Positions 8,262 through 14,033 of a stretch of 14,033 bases of DNA are shown piece after piece (the first letter of the stretch is position 1; each line of letters opens with the position of its first letter). The notes below the pieces were generated by a model that worked only from the letters and a program-made list of their open reading frames with translations, made no database searches and was not told the DNA's origin. The position numbers and the translations under genes are program-made. The stretch is from Syntrophomonas sp. UBA4922 (lineage in GTDB: Bacteria > Bacillota > Syntrophomonadia > Syntrophomonadales > Syntrophomonadaceae), in the NCBI GenBank assembly GCA_002398825.1, contig DHBS01000036.1, positions 8,457 to 22,489 of the forward strand. The letters run 5' to 3'.

Positions 8262-8320
8262 GGCCTATAAAACAAACAGAATAAAGACAGGACAAACCTG
8301 GTGAAAACCTGAGATGCAGA

Positions 8321-8349
8321 GCCCGCCCTTTTTCCGAGGGCAGGCCTTT
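8321..8349 (+). terminator. Possible terminator after the SLH gene
   Basis: GCCCGCCCT (8321-8329) pairs with AGGGCAGGC (8337-8345) with one mismatch around a 7-base loop. It is followed by CTTT and, after a short gap, CTTTT. The stem is GC-rich but the T tract is weak. Confidence 0.45.
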
Positions 8350-8433
8350 GCAGCTTTTGTGGCTTTTCACGGATGAACAATATTCCGCAATATAATTGCT
8401 TTATAAATCATAAGAAGGCAATACTATGGCTTC

Positions 8434-8462
8434 TTGACGACGCAAAGGTAATATATTAGCAT
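8434..8462 (+). promoter_or_regulatory. Promoter of the TetR-family gene
   Basis: TTGACG (8434-8439) and TAGCAT (8457-8462) are 17 bases apart. The dyad at 8466-8482 lies directly downstream, at about the transcription start, an arrangement suited to self-repression. Confidence 0.5.
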
Positions 8463-8465
8463 ATA

Positions 8466-8482
8466 ACCGACAGACAGTCGGT
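8466..8482. promoter_or_regulatory. Operator-like perfect dyad for the TetR-family repressor
   Basis: ACCGAC-AGACA-GTCGGT is a perfect inverted repeat with 6-base arms and a 5-base centre, 22 bases before the tetR-type start codon. TetR-family dimers bind such 15-20 bp palindromes and commonly repress their own gene. Confidence 0.7.
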
Positions 8483-8504
8483 CTATAAGAGGGGATATAA
8501 ATTA

Positions 8505-8918
8505 ATGAGGATAGTGAAAGAAGCCGAGGAACGCAAAAACGAGATACTTGACGCGGCGGATGAGCTTTTCGGGCAGAAGGGCTTTGACGGCACAAGCACC
8601 AACGATATTCTCGCCAAGGTCGGAATTGCGCGGGGAACCCTGTATTATCACTTCAAGTCGAAGGAGGATATTATGGACGCGCTGATTGACCGCTATAATG
8701 TCCGGCTTTTAAGCGCGGCGCAAGAAATTGCGGCGGATAGGAGCATACCCGTAAACGACCGTATTATCCGGGTTATCATGGCCTTGAACATAAGCGGCGA
8801 AAGAGGCAGGGAAATTATGGAGCACATTCATAAGCCGCAGAACGCGCTGATGCATCAGAAAATACAAAAGGTCGTTTTGGGCGGCGTAACGCCGATATTG
8901 ACAGGAATCATCCGCTAA
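8505..8918 (+). CDS. TetR/AcrR-family transcriptional regulator, C-terminally truncated
   Basis: The protein has 137 residues, against roughly 180-210 for the family. The start ATG at 8505 follows GAGGGG (8489-8494) by 10 bases. Residues 8-57 form a complete TetR DNA-binding domain: ILDAADELFGQKGFDGTSTN, then the recognition helix IARGTLYYHFKSKEDIMDAL. The ligand-binding part starts normally (to VLGGVTPILTGIIR) but ends at TAA 8916-8918, where relatives continue with further helices. No other frame just downstream restores family-like sequence, so this looks like a nonsense change plus divergence or a deletion. The protein may still bind DNA, though the missing helices usually form part of the dimer interface. 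No target gene such as an efflux pump is adjacent; the next gene is the sigma factor. Confidence 0.85.
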   Translation: MRIVKEAEERKNEILDAADELFGQKGFDGTSTNDILAKVGIARGTLYYHFKSKEDIMDALIDRYNVRLLSAAQEIAADRSIPVNDRIIRVIMALNISGERGREIMEHIHKPQNALMHQKIQKVVLGGVTPILTGIIR

Positions 8919-8942
8919 AACGCGGGAAATAGGAATATAATT

Positions 8943-8975
8943 GGAATTAATATTTTGGAATATAGAATTAATTCC
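8943..8975. repeat. 9-bp inverted repeat after the truncated tetR-type gene
   Basis: GGAATTAAT (8943-8951) and ATTAATTCC (8967-8975) are perfect complements around a 15-base AT-rich centre. It lies where the rest of the TetR-type gene would be expected. No transposase or target-site duplication was seen. It may be a weak hairpin, a protein site or chance. Confidence 0.35.
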
Positions 8976-8984
8976 TGAAAATGA

Positions 8985-9020
8985 GCGGGTGTATTTTCAA
9001 ATGAAGATACCCGCTTTTTT
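8985..9020 (+). terminator. Rho-independent terminator of the tetR-type gene
   Basis: GCGGGT (8985-8990) pairs with ACCCGC (9009-9014). Additional pairing inside (TTTTC with GAAGA) extends the stem, and six T residues follow (9015-9020). Confidence 0.85.
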
Positions 9021-9145
9021 ATTTATTGGAGCTGGCTGCGCTGCCGTATAAATCTTAAAAAATATATATTGAATCGATAGATTTTAATTAACGCATACGA
9101 AGTATGGGGTGGAGGCAAAGATAGCTACATGGAGAAATGAAGCCC

Positions 9146-9152
9146 AAGGAGG
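9146..9152 (+). promoter_or_regulatory. Ribosome binding site that sets the sigma factor start
   Basis: AAGGAGG lies 7 bases before TTG at 9160. It rules out the longer reading from GTG 9109, which would place this site inside the gene and has no ribosome site of its own. The -35/-10 boxes of this operon could not be assigned with confidence in 9021-9145. Confidence 0.8.
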
Positions 9153-9159
9153 TGGGAGA

Positions 9160-9705
9160 TTGAAAATAACCGAAGAAAATTTTGTTGCCCAGATGCAAAA
9201 GAGAAATGAGCAAGCCCTGGAGTATGTTATTGATAATTATGCCTGGATTCTTAAAACCGTTATAAAAAAACATTTGTTTTACCTGCCTAATCTTTATGAA
9301 GAGTGTATGAATGATTGTCTTTTGGCTATTTGGAATAATATTGACCATTATGCCCCGGAAAGAAACAATTTTAAAAATTGGATAGGAGGAATTGCCAAAT
9401 ATAAAGCCATAGATTATCTAAGAAAATACTTAAGGGATTTGGAAAATGAAAACATAGAGGATGTAACCATACCTGTGGAAGATAACTCTTTAAAGGCATT
9501 ATTAACCAGGGAGCTCGAGGAAGAGACGGAAAAAGTTCTAAGCAGTTTATCTAAAGAGACCAGGGAAATTTTCAAGCAATTGTATTTTGCGGAGCAGGAT
9601 ATTAATGAATTGGCCGAGGCTACCGGACTCAGCAAATCTGTTTTATATAACAGGATTTCCCGGGGAAAGAAGAAAATTCGCAAAGGAATGCGGGGAGGAC
9701 ATTAA
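9160..9705 (+). CDS. ECF-type RNA polymerase sigma factor (sigma-70 family)
   Basis: From TTG 9160 the protein has 181 residues, normal for an ECF sigma factor. Region 2 spans about residues 5-90 and includes YEECMNDCLLAIWNNIDHY and the -10 recognition helix in FKNWIGGIAKYKAIDYLRKY. Region 4 spans about 122-175, with the turn ELAEATGLSKSVLYNRISRG contacting the -35 element. There is no region 1.1 or 3. The stop is separated from the next start by one base, and the next gene encodes a membrane protein of the DUF4179 type, so the pair forms a sigma/anti-sigma unit. Such sigma factors are usually held at the membrane and freed by envelope stress, and often activate their own operon. Base composition is clearly more AT-rich than in the LuxR, SLH and ligD genes. 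Confidence 0.9.
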   Translation: MKITEENFVAQMQKRNEQALEYVIDNYAWILKTVIKKHLFYLPNLYEECMNDCLLAIWNNIDHYAPERNNFKNWIGGIAKYKAIDYLRKYLRDLENENIEDVTIPVEDNSLKALLTRELEEETEKVLSSLSKETREIFKQLYFAEQDINELAEATGLSKSVLYNRISRGKKKIRKGMRGGH

Positions 9706-9706
9706 T

Positions 9707-10768
9707 ATGAAGAATACTAAAAATATATATGAGCTTCTGAATCATTTGGATATTAATCTTGAGCATTATGCGCAAGAGGAACTTGATGACATGGAAAAGC
9801 AGAAGCTAAAAAAGGCATTTAGAGGAAATCGGAATAGAATATCCAATGCTAAAAAAATTGGTACGGTTGCGGTAGCTTTGCTGATGGCCCTAGGGTTTTT
9901 TACGCAAACCAATTGGGGGAAAGCGGTGTATGCCGCAACCGAATCCAAGCTTGCAGAAATATCCTATTCCATCGGTGAAGCGCTGGGCATTGAAAGAAAT
10001 ATTAAACCCTATGCCAGTGTGGTCGATCAAGTGGTGGAAAGCAACGGCGTAGAGATGAAATTAACCGATGTAATTATCGATAAAGACGAGTTGATTTTAT
10101 CCATAATCACCAATACCAATAAACCGGTGGTTGAAGGGGTTAATTTCGATTACGATATTTTTATTAACGGCAAGCAAATAAGGAATTACGGCGCGACCGG
10201 AAGCAGCGGGCCGATTGATGATTCCCAAACCCGCTTTTTTAGCGCCTATGCGGTAAATATTGACGGCATTGATACTACGGAAAACGTCAATACCAAAGTC
10301 GTGTTAAAAAATTTAACCTATTATACGGGCAATGCCGCTACAGAAAAAGTTAAAGGGGAGTGGGAATTTGAATTTGCGGCCAATGGCAGTGAATTAATGG
10401 CCAATACTTATGCCTTGGGCTTAGATTATTCATTTAATATCGGGCCTGAAAAGTATACTTTGCATGAGTTCAGATATAATCCGGTCAATCAGAAAATTTT
10501 CGGCAAAGTGCAAGACCGGTCCGGGCGTTCTTATGAAATTGATTTAAGAGGCAGGGATAACTTGGGCAATGAAGTGGAATTTTTCCTCACCAGTGTATCC
10601 GGCGAAGATTTAGTATTTAAGTATCAAAATCTGGACGGTGATTTGTCTGATAAAATCACATCGATTACGCTAACCCCCTATGCGGCAAAACTTCCTGAAA
10701 AAAGCGGCAAGACGAGCGATGAATGGGAACAGGTCGGAGAAGCCTTCACTATATTTTTAAAGCAATAA
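9707..10768 (+). CDS. DUF4179-type membrane anti-sigma factor
   Basis: The start ATG at 9707 lies 8 bases after GGGGAGG (9692-9698); the same frame is open further upstream but there it overlaps the sigma gene. The protein has 353 residues. A charged cytoplasmic segment (about 1-48: NIYELLNHLDINLEHYAQEE, then MEKQKLKKAF) should bind the sigma factor. One transmembrane helix (about 50-66: KIGTVAVALLMALGFFTQ) follows. An extracytoplasmic domain of about 285 residues is rich in beta-strands, beginning near WGKAVYAATESKLAEISYS. This layout and the position directly after an ECF sigma gene are typical for DUF4179 proteins in Firmicutes. The expected role is to sequester the sigma factor until a surface signal is sensed. 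The signal is unknown. Confidence 0.85.
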   Translation: MKNTKNIYELLNHLDINLEHYAQEELDDMEKQKLKKAFRGNRNRISNAKKIGTVAVALLMALGFFTQTNWGKAVYAATESKLAEISYSIGEALGIERNIKPYASVVDQVVESNGVEMKLTDVIIDKDELILSIITNTNKPVVEGVNFDYDIFINGKQIRNYGATGSSGPIDDSQTRFFSAYAVNIDGIDTTENVNTKVVLKNLTYYTGNAATEKVKGEWEFEFAANGSELMANTYALGLDYSFNIGPEKYTLHEFRYNPVNQKIFGKVQDRSGRSYEIDLRGRDNLGNEVEFFLTSVSGEDLVFKYQNLDGDLSDKITSITLTPYAAKLPEKSGKTSDEWEQVGEAFTIFLKQ

Positions 10769-10835
10769 TTCGATGATCTTCCGGTGACCGTTTGGTTTAT
10801 GATGAAAGGGAACAAAATACTAAGGGTGCGTAAAT

Positions 10836-11065
10836 ATGACGACACATACAGACCCGTACCGCATATACCTGGTTGAAGATGACGCATGCTGGCTGAAGAA
10901 ATCTCCAAGCTGCTGATGAAGTGGGGGTACGAAGTCCGGGTAGCGGAAATGTTTGACAACATTATGGATGAATTTCTGACCGCAGAGCCGCAGGTTGTTT
11001 TAATGGAGGTCAATATTCCCCGCTTTGACAGCTTTCATTGGAGGCGCTGTCCATGGGGGATTTAA
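10836..11065 (+). pseudogene. Remnant of an OmpR/BceR-like response regulator receiver domain
   Basis: ATG 10836 follows an AAGGGTG-type ribosome site and encodes MTTHTDPYRIYLVEDD, the standard beginning of a receiver domain with its acidic pair. At about 10885 one base is missing. From 10886 another frame continues the domain with MLAEEISKLLMKWGYEVRVA and on through EPQVVLMEVNIPRFDSFHW. The position expected to hold the phosphorylated aspartate is glutamate (LME in place of LLD). After FHW the homology stops and a TAA follows at 11063-11065. The second half of the receiver and the whole DNA-binding domain are missing. BceR-type regulators work with a histidine kinase and an antibiotic-export ABC transporter; neither is here. 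Confidence 0.75.
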
Positions 11066-11270
11066 AGGTAACGGCTGATGAAAACCGGGAATTAACGGTC
11101 GCGGTTATGGACGAAAGTGAAGTTTACGGGGGATTTCCCCAAATAAGCAAATGGGTGGAGATAGAGCCCTTATTGTTCCGCAGGGTCGATAAAGAAAGAT
11201 ATATGGCTTTTCAAGAAAATGAAGAAGGTGAAATCGTTAACCTTACTTCAGACACCATGGTTTTGAAAAT
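11038..11270 (+). pseudogene. Fragment resembling the C-terminus of a class C beta-lactamase-like serine hydrolase
   Basis: The frame is open from within the response regulator remnant, and TTG at 11038 has no ribosome site. The protein sequence contains WVEIEPLLFRRVDKERYMAF, QENEEGEIVNL and DTMVL. This pattern (VEPLxFRxVDG...LxFxEDExGxI...) is typical of the last 70-80 residues of clostridial serine hydrolases related to class C beta-lactamases. The catalytic domain (SxxK, YxN) is missing. After about 11265 the frame stays open to 11373 but no longer looks like this family. The identification rests on remembered family patterns and is moderate. Confidence 0.45.
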
Positions 11271-11380
11271 CGAATACCGGATACATATAATTCAATTGGA
11301 AACAGTAATCCCAGAGGTGTTTTACCCCAGGACAATGACCTTCATTTCAATCCATTGCATGAGGAAGACATAGCAAAGCG
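11262..11380 (+). pseudogene. Coding-like stretch of unknown origin
   Basis: In the ligD frame, bases 11262-11380 are open and encode a reasonable protein sequence: ENRIPDTYNSIGNSNPRG, then VLPQDNDLHFNPLHEEDIA. It is compositionally unlike random translation and differs in frame from the hydrolase fragment before it and the Ku fragment after it. I do not recognise the family. No start codon with a ribosome site is present. It may be a piece of a further deleted gene. Confidence 0.3.
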
Positions 11381-11446
11381 ATCGACCTCATGGAGGCTCT
11401 CAAAACCAGCGTCGAGAAGGCCAAAAAAGAGAAGGACCCGGCGTAA
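11372..11446 (+). pseudogene. 3' end of a Ku gene (DNA end-binding protein), rest deleted
   Basis: One frame reads KAIDLMEALKTSVEKAKKEK and ends DPA at TAA 11444-11446. This is the characteristic last helix of bacterial Ku (xVVDLMEALKxSLExAK). The same frame has a TGA at 11360-11362, and nothing Ku-like lies upstream, so only about 23 codons of roughly 270 remain. The stop is 4 bases before the ligD start, matching the usual ku-ligD operon order. This strongly suggests that a complete ku once stood here. Whether another ku exists in the genome cannot be seen. Confidence 0.65.
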
Positions 11447-11450
11447 TTTT

Positions 11451-13892
11451 ATGACTGAAAAACTTAGCGCGTACAATCAGAAAAGAAATTTTGCAAGAAC
11501 CTTGGAACCCGAAGGCATGACAGAAATGGCCGGAGAAGGTCTGAGGTTTGTCGTTCAGCACCATCTGGCCCGCAGAGATCACTACGATTTTCGTCTGGAA
11601 TGGGACGGGGCACTACTCAGCTGGGCAGTGCCCAAGGGTCCTTCCTATAATACCCGTGACAAGAGGCTTGCCGTGCAGGTGGAGGACCATCCCCTGGAAT
11701 ACAGGAACTTTGAGGGGACGATTCCCAAGGGGGAATATGGCGGCGGAGTCGTCATGATCTGGGATGAAGGGCGCTGGGAACCCCATGGGGATGTGGCTGA
11801 GGGACTCCGCGAAGGTATGCTGAAGTTTGTTCTGAAAGGACGAAGACTTAAAGGAAAGTGGGCTCTGGTGCGCTTGAAAAGGAAAGCGGAGGAGACCAAG
11901 GATAACTGGCTTTTGCTTAAAGAAAAAGATGAGTACGCCAAAACTGTAGATGGGATTTCCCCGTTTACCACCAGCATCAGAACCGGCCGCACCATGACGG
12001 AAATTGAAGCAGGGGAGGACGAAGGGATCACGAGGAACCCCTTCAGCAGTACCGGCGTTCAGCTTGCCAAATTAGTCCATGCGGTTCCTGAGGGTGAGGA
12101 TTGGCTCTATGAGTTGAAATACGACGGCTACAGGATATTGGCGTATATTGAAGGCAACAGCGTCCGGCTGATTACTAGGAGCGGCCAGGATTATACAACG
12201 CGGTTCCCGGATATCGCCTATTCCCTAATCGATTGGGCTAACGGAAGGGCGATGATTCTGGACGGCGAAATGGCCATAACGGACACCGCAGGTAAGACGG
12301 ATTTTCAGGCTCTCCAAAATTCTATGAAAAATCCCCAGGCCCCAAACCTGACCTATATCGTCTTTGATCTCCTGGCCCTGGATGGGGCGGACCTTCGGGG
12401 ACATCGCCTGATTGACAGGAAAGAAACGCTGGAAGCTTTGATGAAGAATGTCCCCGAAAACCTCTACTACAGCCGGCATGTCAGAGGAAACGGCAAGGCA
12501 AGTTTCGCTGCGGCCTGTGAGGCAGGCATGGAAGGGATCGTCGGTAAAAAAGCCAATTCCATCTACAGCGGAACAAGAAACGCCGACTGGATCAAACTTA
12601 AATGCGATCAAAGGCAGGAATTTGTCATCGGAGGATATACCCTTTCTGATAAAAAGACGAGTGGGGTAAGTTCCCTTCTCCTTGGCGTCTATGAAGGGGA
12701 GGAATTCGTCTATGCCGGACGTGCCGGAACCGGCCTGAGCGAAGCGGGCATGAAAGAACTTGAAGAAAAATTTACGGACATAAAGAGAAGGGAACCCCCT
12801 TTTAAACTCGCGCCCAAGCCCAGGTCGAATGAGAAGATCACCTGGCTTGAACCTGAACTGGTGGCGGAAATCAAATTTGCCGCATGGACCGAAGATAATC
12901 TGTTAAGGCAGGCTAGCTTCAAAGGCCTGCGGACGGATAAGGATCCTAAGGATATAAAAAGGGAAAAAGCGGATGACGAAATACAACCCCCATCATCCGG
13001 GAAAGAAGCGGAGAGAGCTATGGAAGCAAACGCCAACAACCTCATCATCGAAGGAATCAAGATTTCCAACCCGGACAAGGTGATCTTTGAAGAACCTGAA
13101 ATCACCAAAGGGGATGTGATCCGCTATTACGCCCAGGCGGCGGAGCGCATGCTGCCCTATGTCAGCCACAGGGTCCTCAGCATTGTGCGCTGTCCCAAGG
13201 GCATCTCCCAGACTTGCTTCTATAAGAAGCATCCCGGTCCGGGCAGCAAGGGCATCGTCACCATCCCGGTTGTGGGCAGTGACGGAGAAACGGAAGACTA
13301 CTTTTATATTGAAGACAGGTCCGGGCTGATCGCCGAAGCGCAAATGGGCACCCTGGAATTTCATACCTGGGGAAGCCGTGTCGACGAGCTGGAAAAGCCT
13401 GATATCATGGTTTTTGATCTGGATCCGGATGAGGGAATGGATCTGAGCAGGGTGCGCCAAGGTGTGCGGGATCTAAAAAATATTCTCGCCGAACTTTCCC
13501 TGAATACCTATCTTAAGACCAGCGGCGGCAAAGGGTACCATGTGGTCGTCCCTTTAAAACCTGCCGTTGCCTGGAAGGAGTTTCACGATTTTGCCAGGCG
13601 CGTCGCCGAAGTGATGGAGCAGAAGTGGCCTGACCGCTACACCAGCAATGTGAGAAAAGTCAAACGCACGGGCAAGATATTCATCGACTGGATTCGCAAC
13701 GGCAGAGGGGCTACCAGCATCGCCCCCTATTCTCTAAGAGCGAGAAAAGGGGCCGGGGTATCCATGCCCATCGCCTGGGAGGAACTGGATACGGTGGCTC
13801 CCGACGGCGTCAATATGGCGGAAGCGCTCCGGAGGATCGGCGGTAATGATCCCTGGCAGGATTTTTTCCGGAATAATCAGCAGTTCAAATGA
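11451..13892 (+). CDS. ligD: LigD: multifunctional ATP-dependent DNA ligase of non-homologous end joining (phosphoesterase-ligase-polymerase)
   Basis: The protein has 813 residues from ATG 11451; the frame is open further upstream but only through remnants of other genes. The domain order is phosphoesterase, ligase, polymerase, as in Pseudomonas LigD rather than Mycobacterium. The 3'-phosphoesterase (about 10-165) has H38, H44, D46 and R48 in HHLARRDHYDFRLEW. The ligase (about 205-530) has the nucleotidyl lysine K223 in LKYDGYR, DGEM (271-274), EGIVGKK (361-367) and WIKLK (380-384). The primase-like polymerase (about 545-805) has FDLDPD with D656 and D658, SGGKGYH (691-697) and D746 in IDWIRN. 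All motifs are present, so the enzyme should be active. It seals double-strand breaks together with Ku. No good ribosome site lies within normal distance; ligD was probably coupled to ku translation, which is now lost. Confidence 0.95.
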   Translation: MTEKLSAYNQKRNFARTLEPEGMTEMAGEGLRFVVQHHLARRDHYDFRLEWDGALLSWAVPKGPSYNTRDKRLAVQVEDHPLEYRNFEGTIPKGEYGGGVVMIWDEGRWEPHGDVAEGLREGMLKFVLKGRRLKGKWALVRLKRKAEETKDNWLLLKEKDEYAKTVDGISPFTTSIRTGRTMTEIEAGEDEGITRNPFSSTGVQLAKLVHAVPEGEDWLYELKYDGYRILAYIEGNSVRLITRSGQDYTTRFPDIAYSLIDWANGRAMILDGEMAITDTAGKTDFQALQNSMKNPQAPNLTYIVFDLLALDGADLRGHRLIDRKETLEALMKNVPENLYYSRHVRGNGKASFAAACEAGMEGIVGKKANSIYSGTRNADWIKLKCDQRQEFVIGGYTLSDKKTSGVSSLLLGVYEGEEFVYAGRAGTGLSEAGMKELEEKFTDIKRREPPFKLAPKPRSNEKITWLEPELVAEIKFAAWTEDNLLRQASFKGLRTDKDPKDIKREKADDEIQPPSSGKEAERAMEANANNLIIEGIKISNPDKVIFEEPEITKGDVIRYYAQAAERMLPYVSHRVLSIVRCPKGISQTCFYKKHPGPGSKGIVTIPVVGSDGETEDYFYIEDRSGLIAEAQMGTLEFHTWGSRVDELEKPDIMVFDLDPDEGMDLSRVRQGVRDLKNILAELSLNTYLKTSGGKGYHVVVPLKPAVAWKEFHDFARRVAEVMEQKWPDRYTSNVRKVKRTGKIFIDWIRNGRGATSIAPYSLRARKGAGVSMPIAWEELDTVAPDGVNMAEALRRIGGNDPWQDFFRNNQQFK

Positions 13893-13933
13893 ACAGGAGA
13901 ATGGAGCAGCGGCTCGTAATACTCAGTAGGCGG

Positions 13934-13966
13934 TAGATGTTTTTTCGGAAAGGGAGCAGGATGGAT
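13934..13966. repeat. Second copy of the 33-bp dispersed repeat (first copy 962-994)
   Basis: Ungapped comparison with 962-994 shows 28 of 33 positions identical. Both start with TAGATG, contain TTTTTCGG and GAGCAGG, and end with TGGAT; both are followed within about 35 bases by AATATACT. The copy lies 41 bases after the ligD stop. The rest of 13893-14033 shows no gene and no clear terminator. Confidence 0.6.
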
Positions 13967-14033
13967 GTAGGCGTGCGACTCGCTTTAATATACTTAATCT
14001 GCAGTAAATAAGGAGCATTCCTGTAACACCTAA

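Noticed and set aside
9109..9159. Longer sigma factor reading from GTG 9109
   Set aside because: No ribosome site precedes it, and the strong AAGGAGG at 9146-9152 lies inside this extension, pointing to TTG 9160.
9587..9706. Upstream extension of the DUF4179 frame into the sigma gene
   Set aside because: It overlaps the region 4 coding sequence of the sigma factor; ATG 9707 has a proper ribosome site at 9692-9698.
11355..11450. Longer LigD reading from TTG 11355
   Set aside because: These codons cover the unassigned fragment and the Ku tail in another frame; LigD-like sequence starts only at ATG 11451.
12993..13460. 155-residue minus-strand ORF opposite ligD
   Set aside because: Antisense shadow of the LigD polymerase domain, whose catalytic motifs are all on the plus strand.

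Overview
The window looks like chromosomal DNA of a Gram-positive, endospore-former-type Firmicute, most likely class Clostridia (a Peptococcaceae/Desulfotomaculum-like lineage would fit, but this is inference). The signs are a BlaI/M56 peptidase pair, an ECF sigma factor with a DUF4179-type anti-sigma factor, S-layer homology (SLH) domains, strong AGGAGG-type ribosome sites with TTG starts, and a three-domain LigD. Four main units are intact or nearly so: the 3' end of a flavin oxidoreductase gene with its terminator (2-797); a BlaI-like repressor and M56 sensor-peptidase operon with its own promoter and two operator-like dyads (1014-3711); a sigma/anti-sigma operon (9160-10768); and ligD (11451-13892).

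Between and around them lies DNA that appears to be decaying. A MalT-like LuxR regulator (3953-6539) has no normal start codon for its conserved N-terminus and is frameshifted inside its DNA-binding domain. It runs directly into an SLH surface protein that has lost its 5' part and carries a second frameshift, inside an X2-like domain (6521-8261). A TetR regulator (8505-8918) keeps its DNA-binding half and a perfect upstream dyad but ends early. About 600 bases before ligD hold a stack of gene remnants: a frameshifted, truncated response regulator, a piece resembling the C-terminus of a class C beta-lactamase-like hydrolase, a coding-like stretch I cannot assign, and the last codons of a Ku gene ending just before the ligD start.

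Functionally, the region is about sensing and response. BlaI/M56 and the sigma/anti-sigma pair are both membrane-linked signalling modules, typically responding to envelope or antibiotic stress. LigD is the ligase-polymerase of bacterial end joining, whose partner Ku seems to have been deleted here. A 33-bp imperfect repeat (28 of 33 positions identical) occurs at 962-994 and again at 13934-13966. No tRNA, rRNA, CRISPR array, transposase or phage gene was seen. Frameshifts could also be assembly errors, so the pseudogene calls depend on read support.
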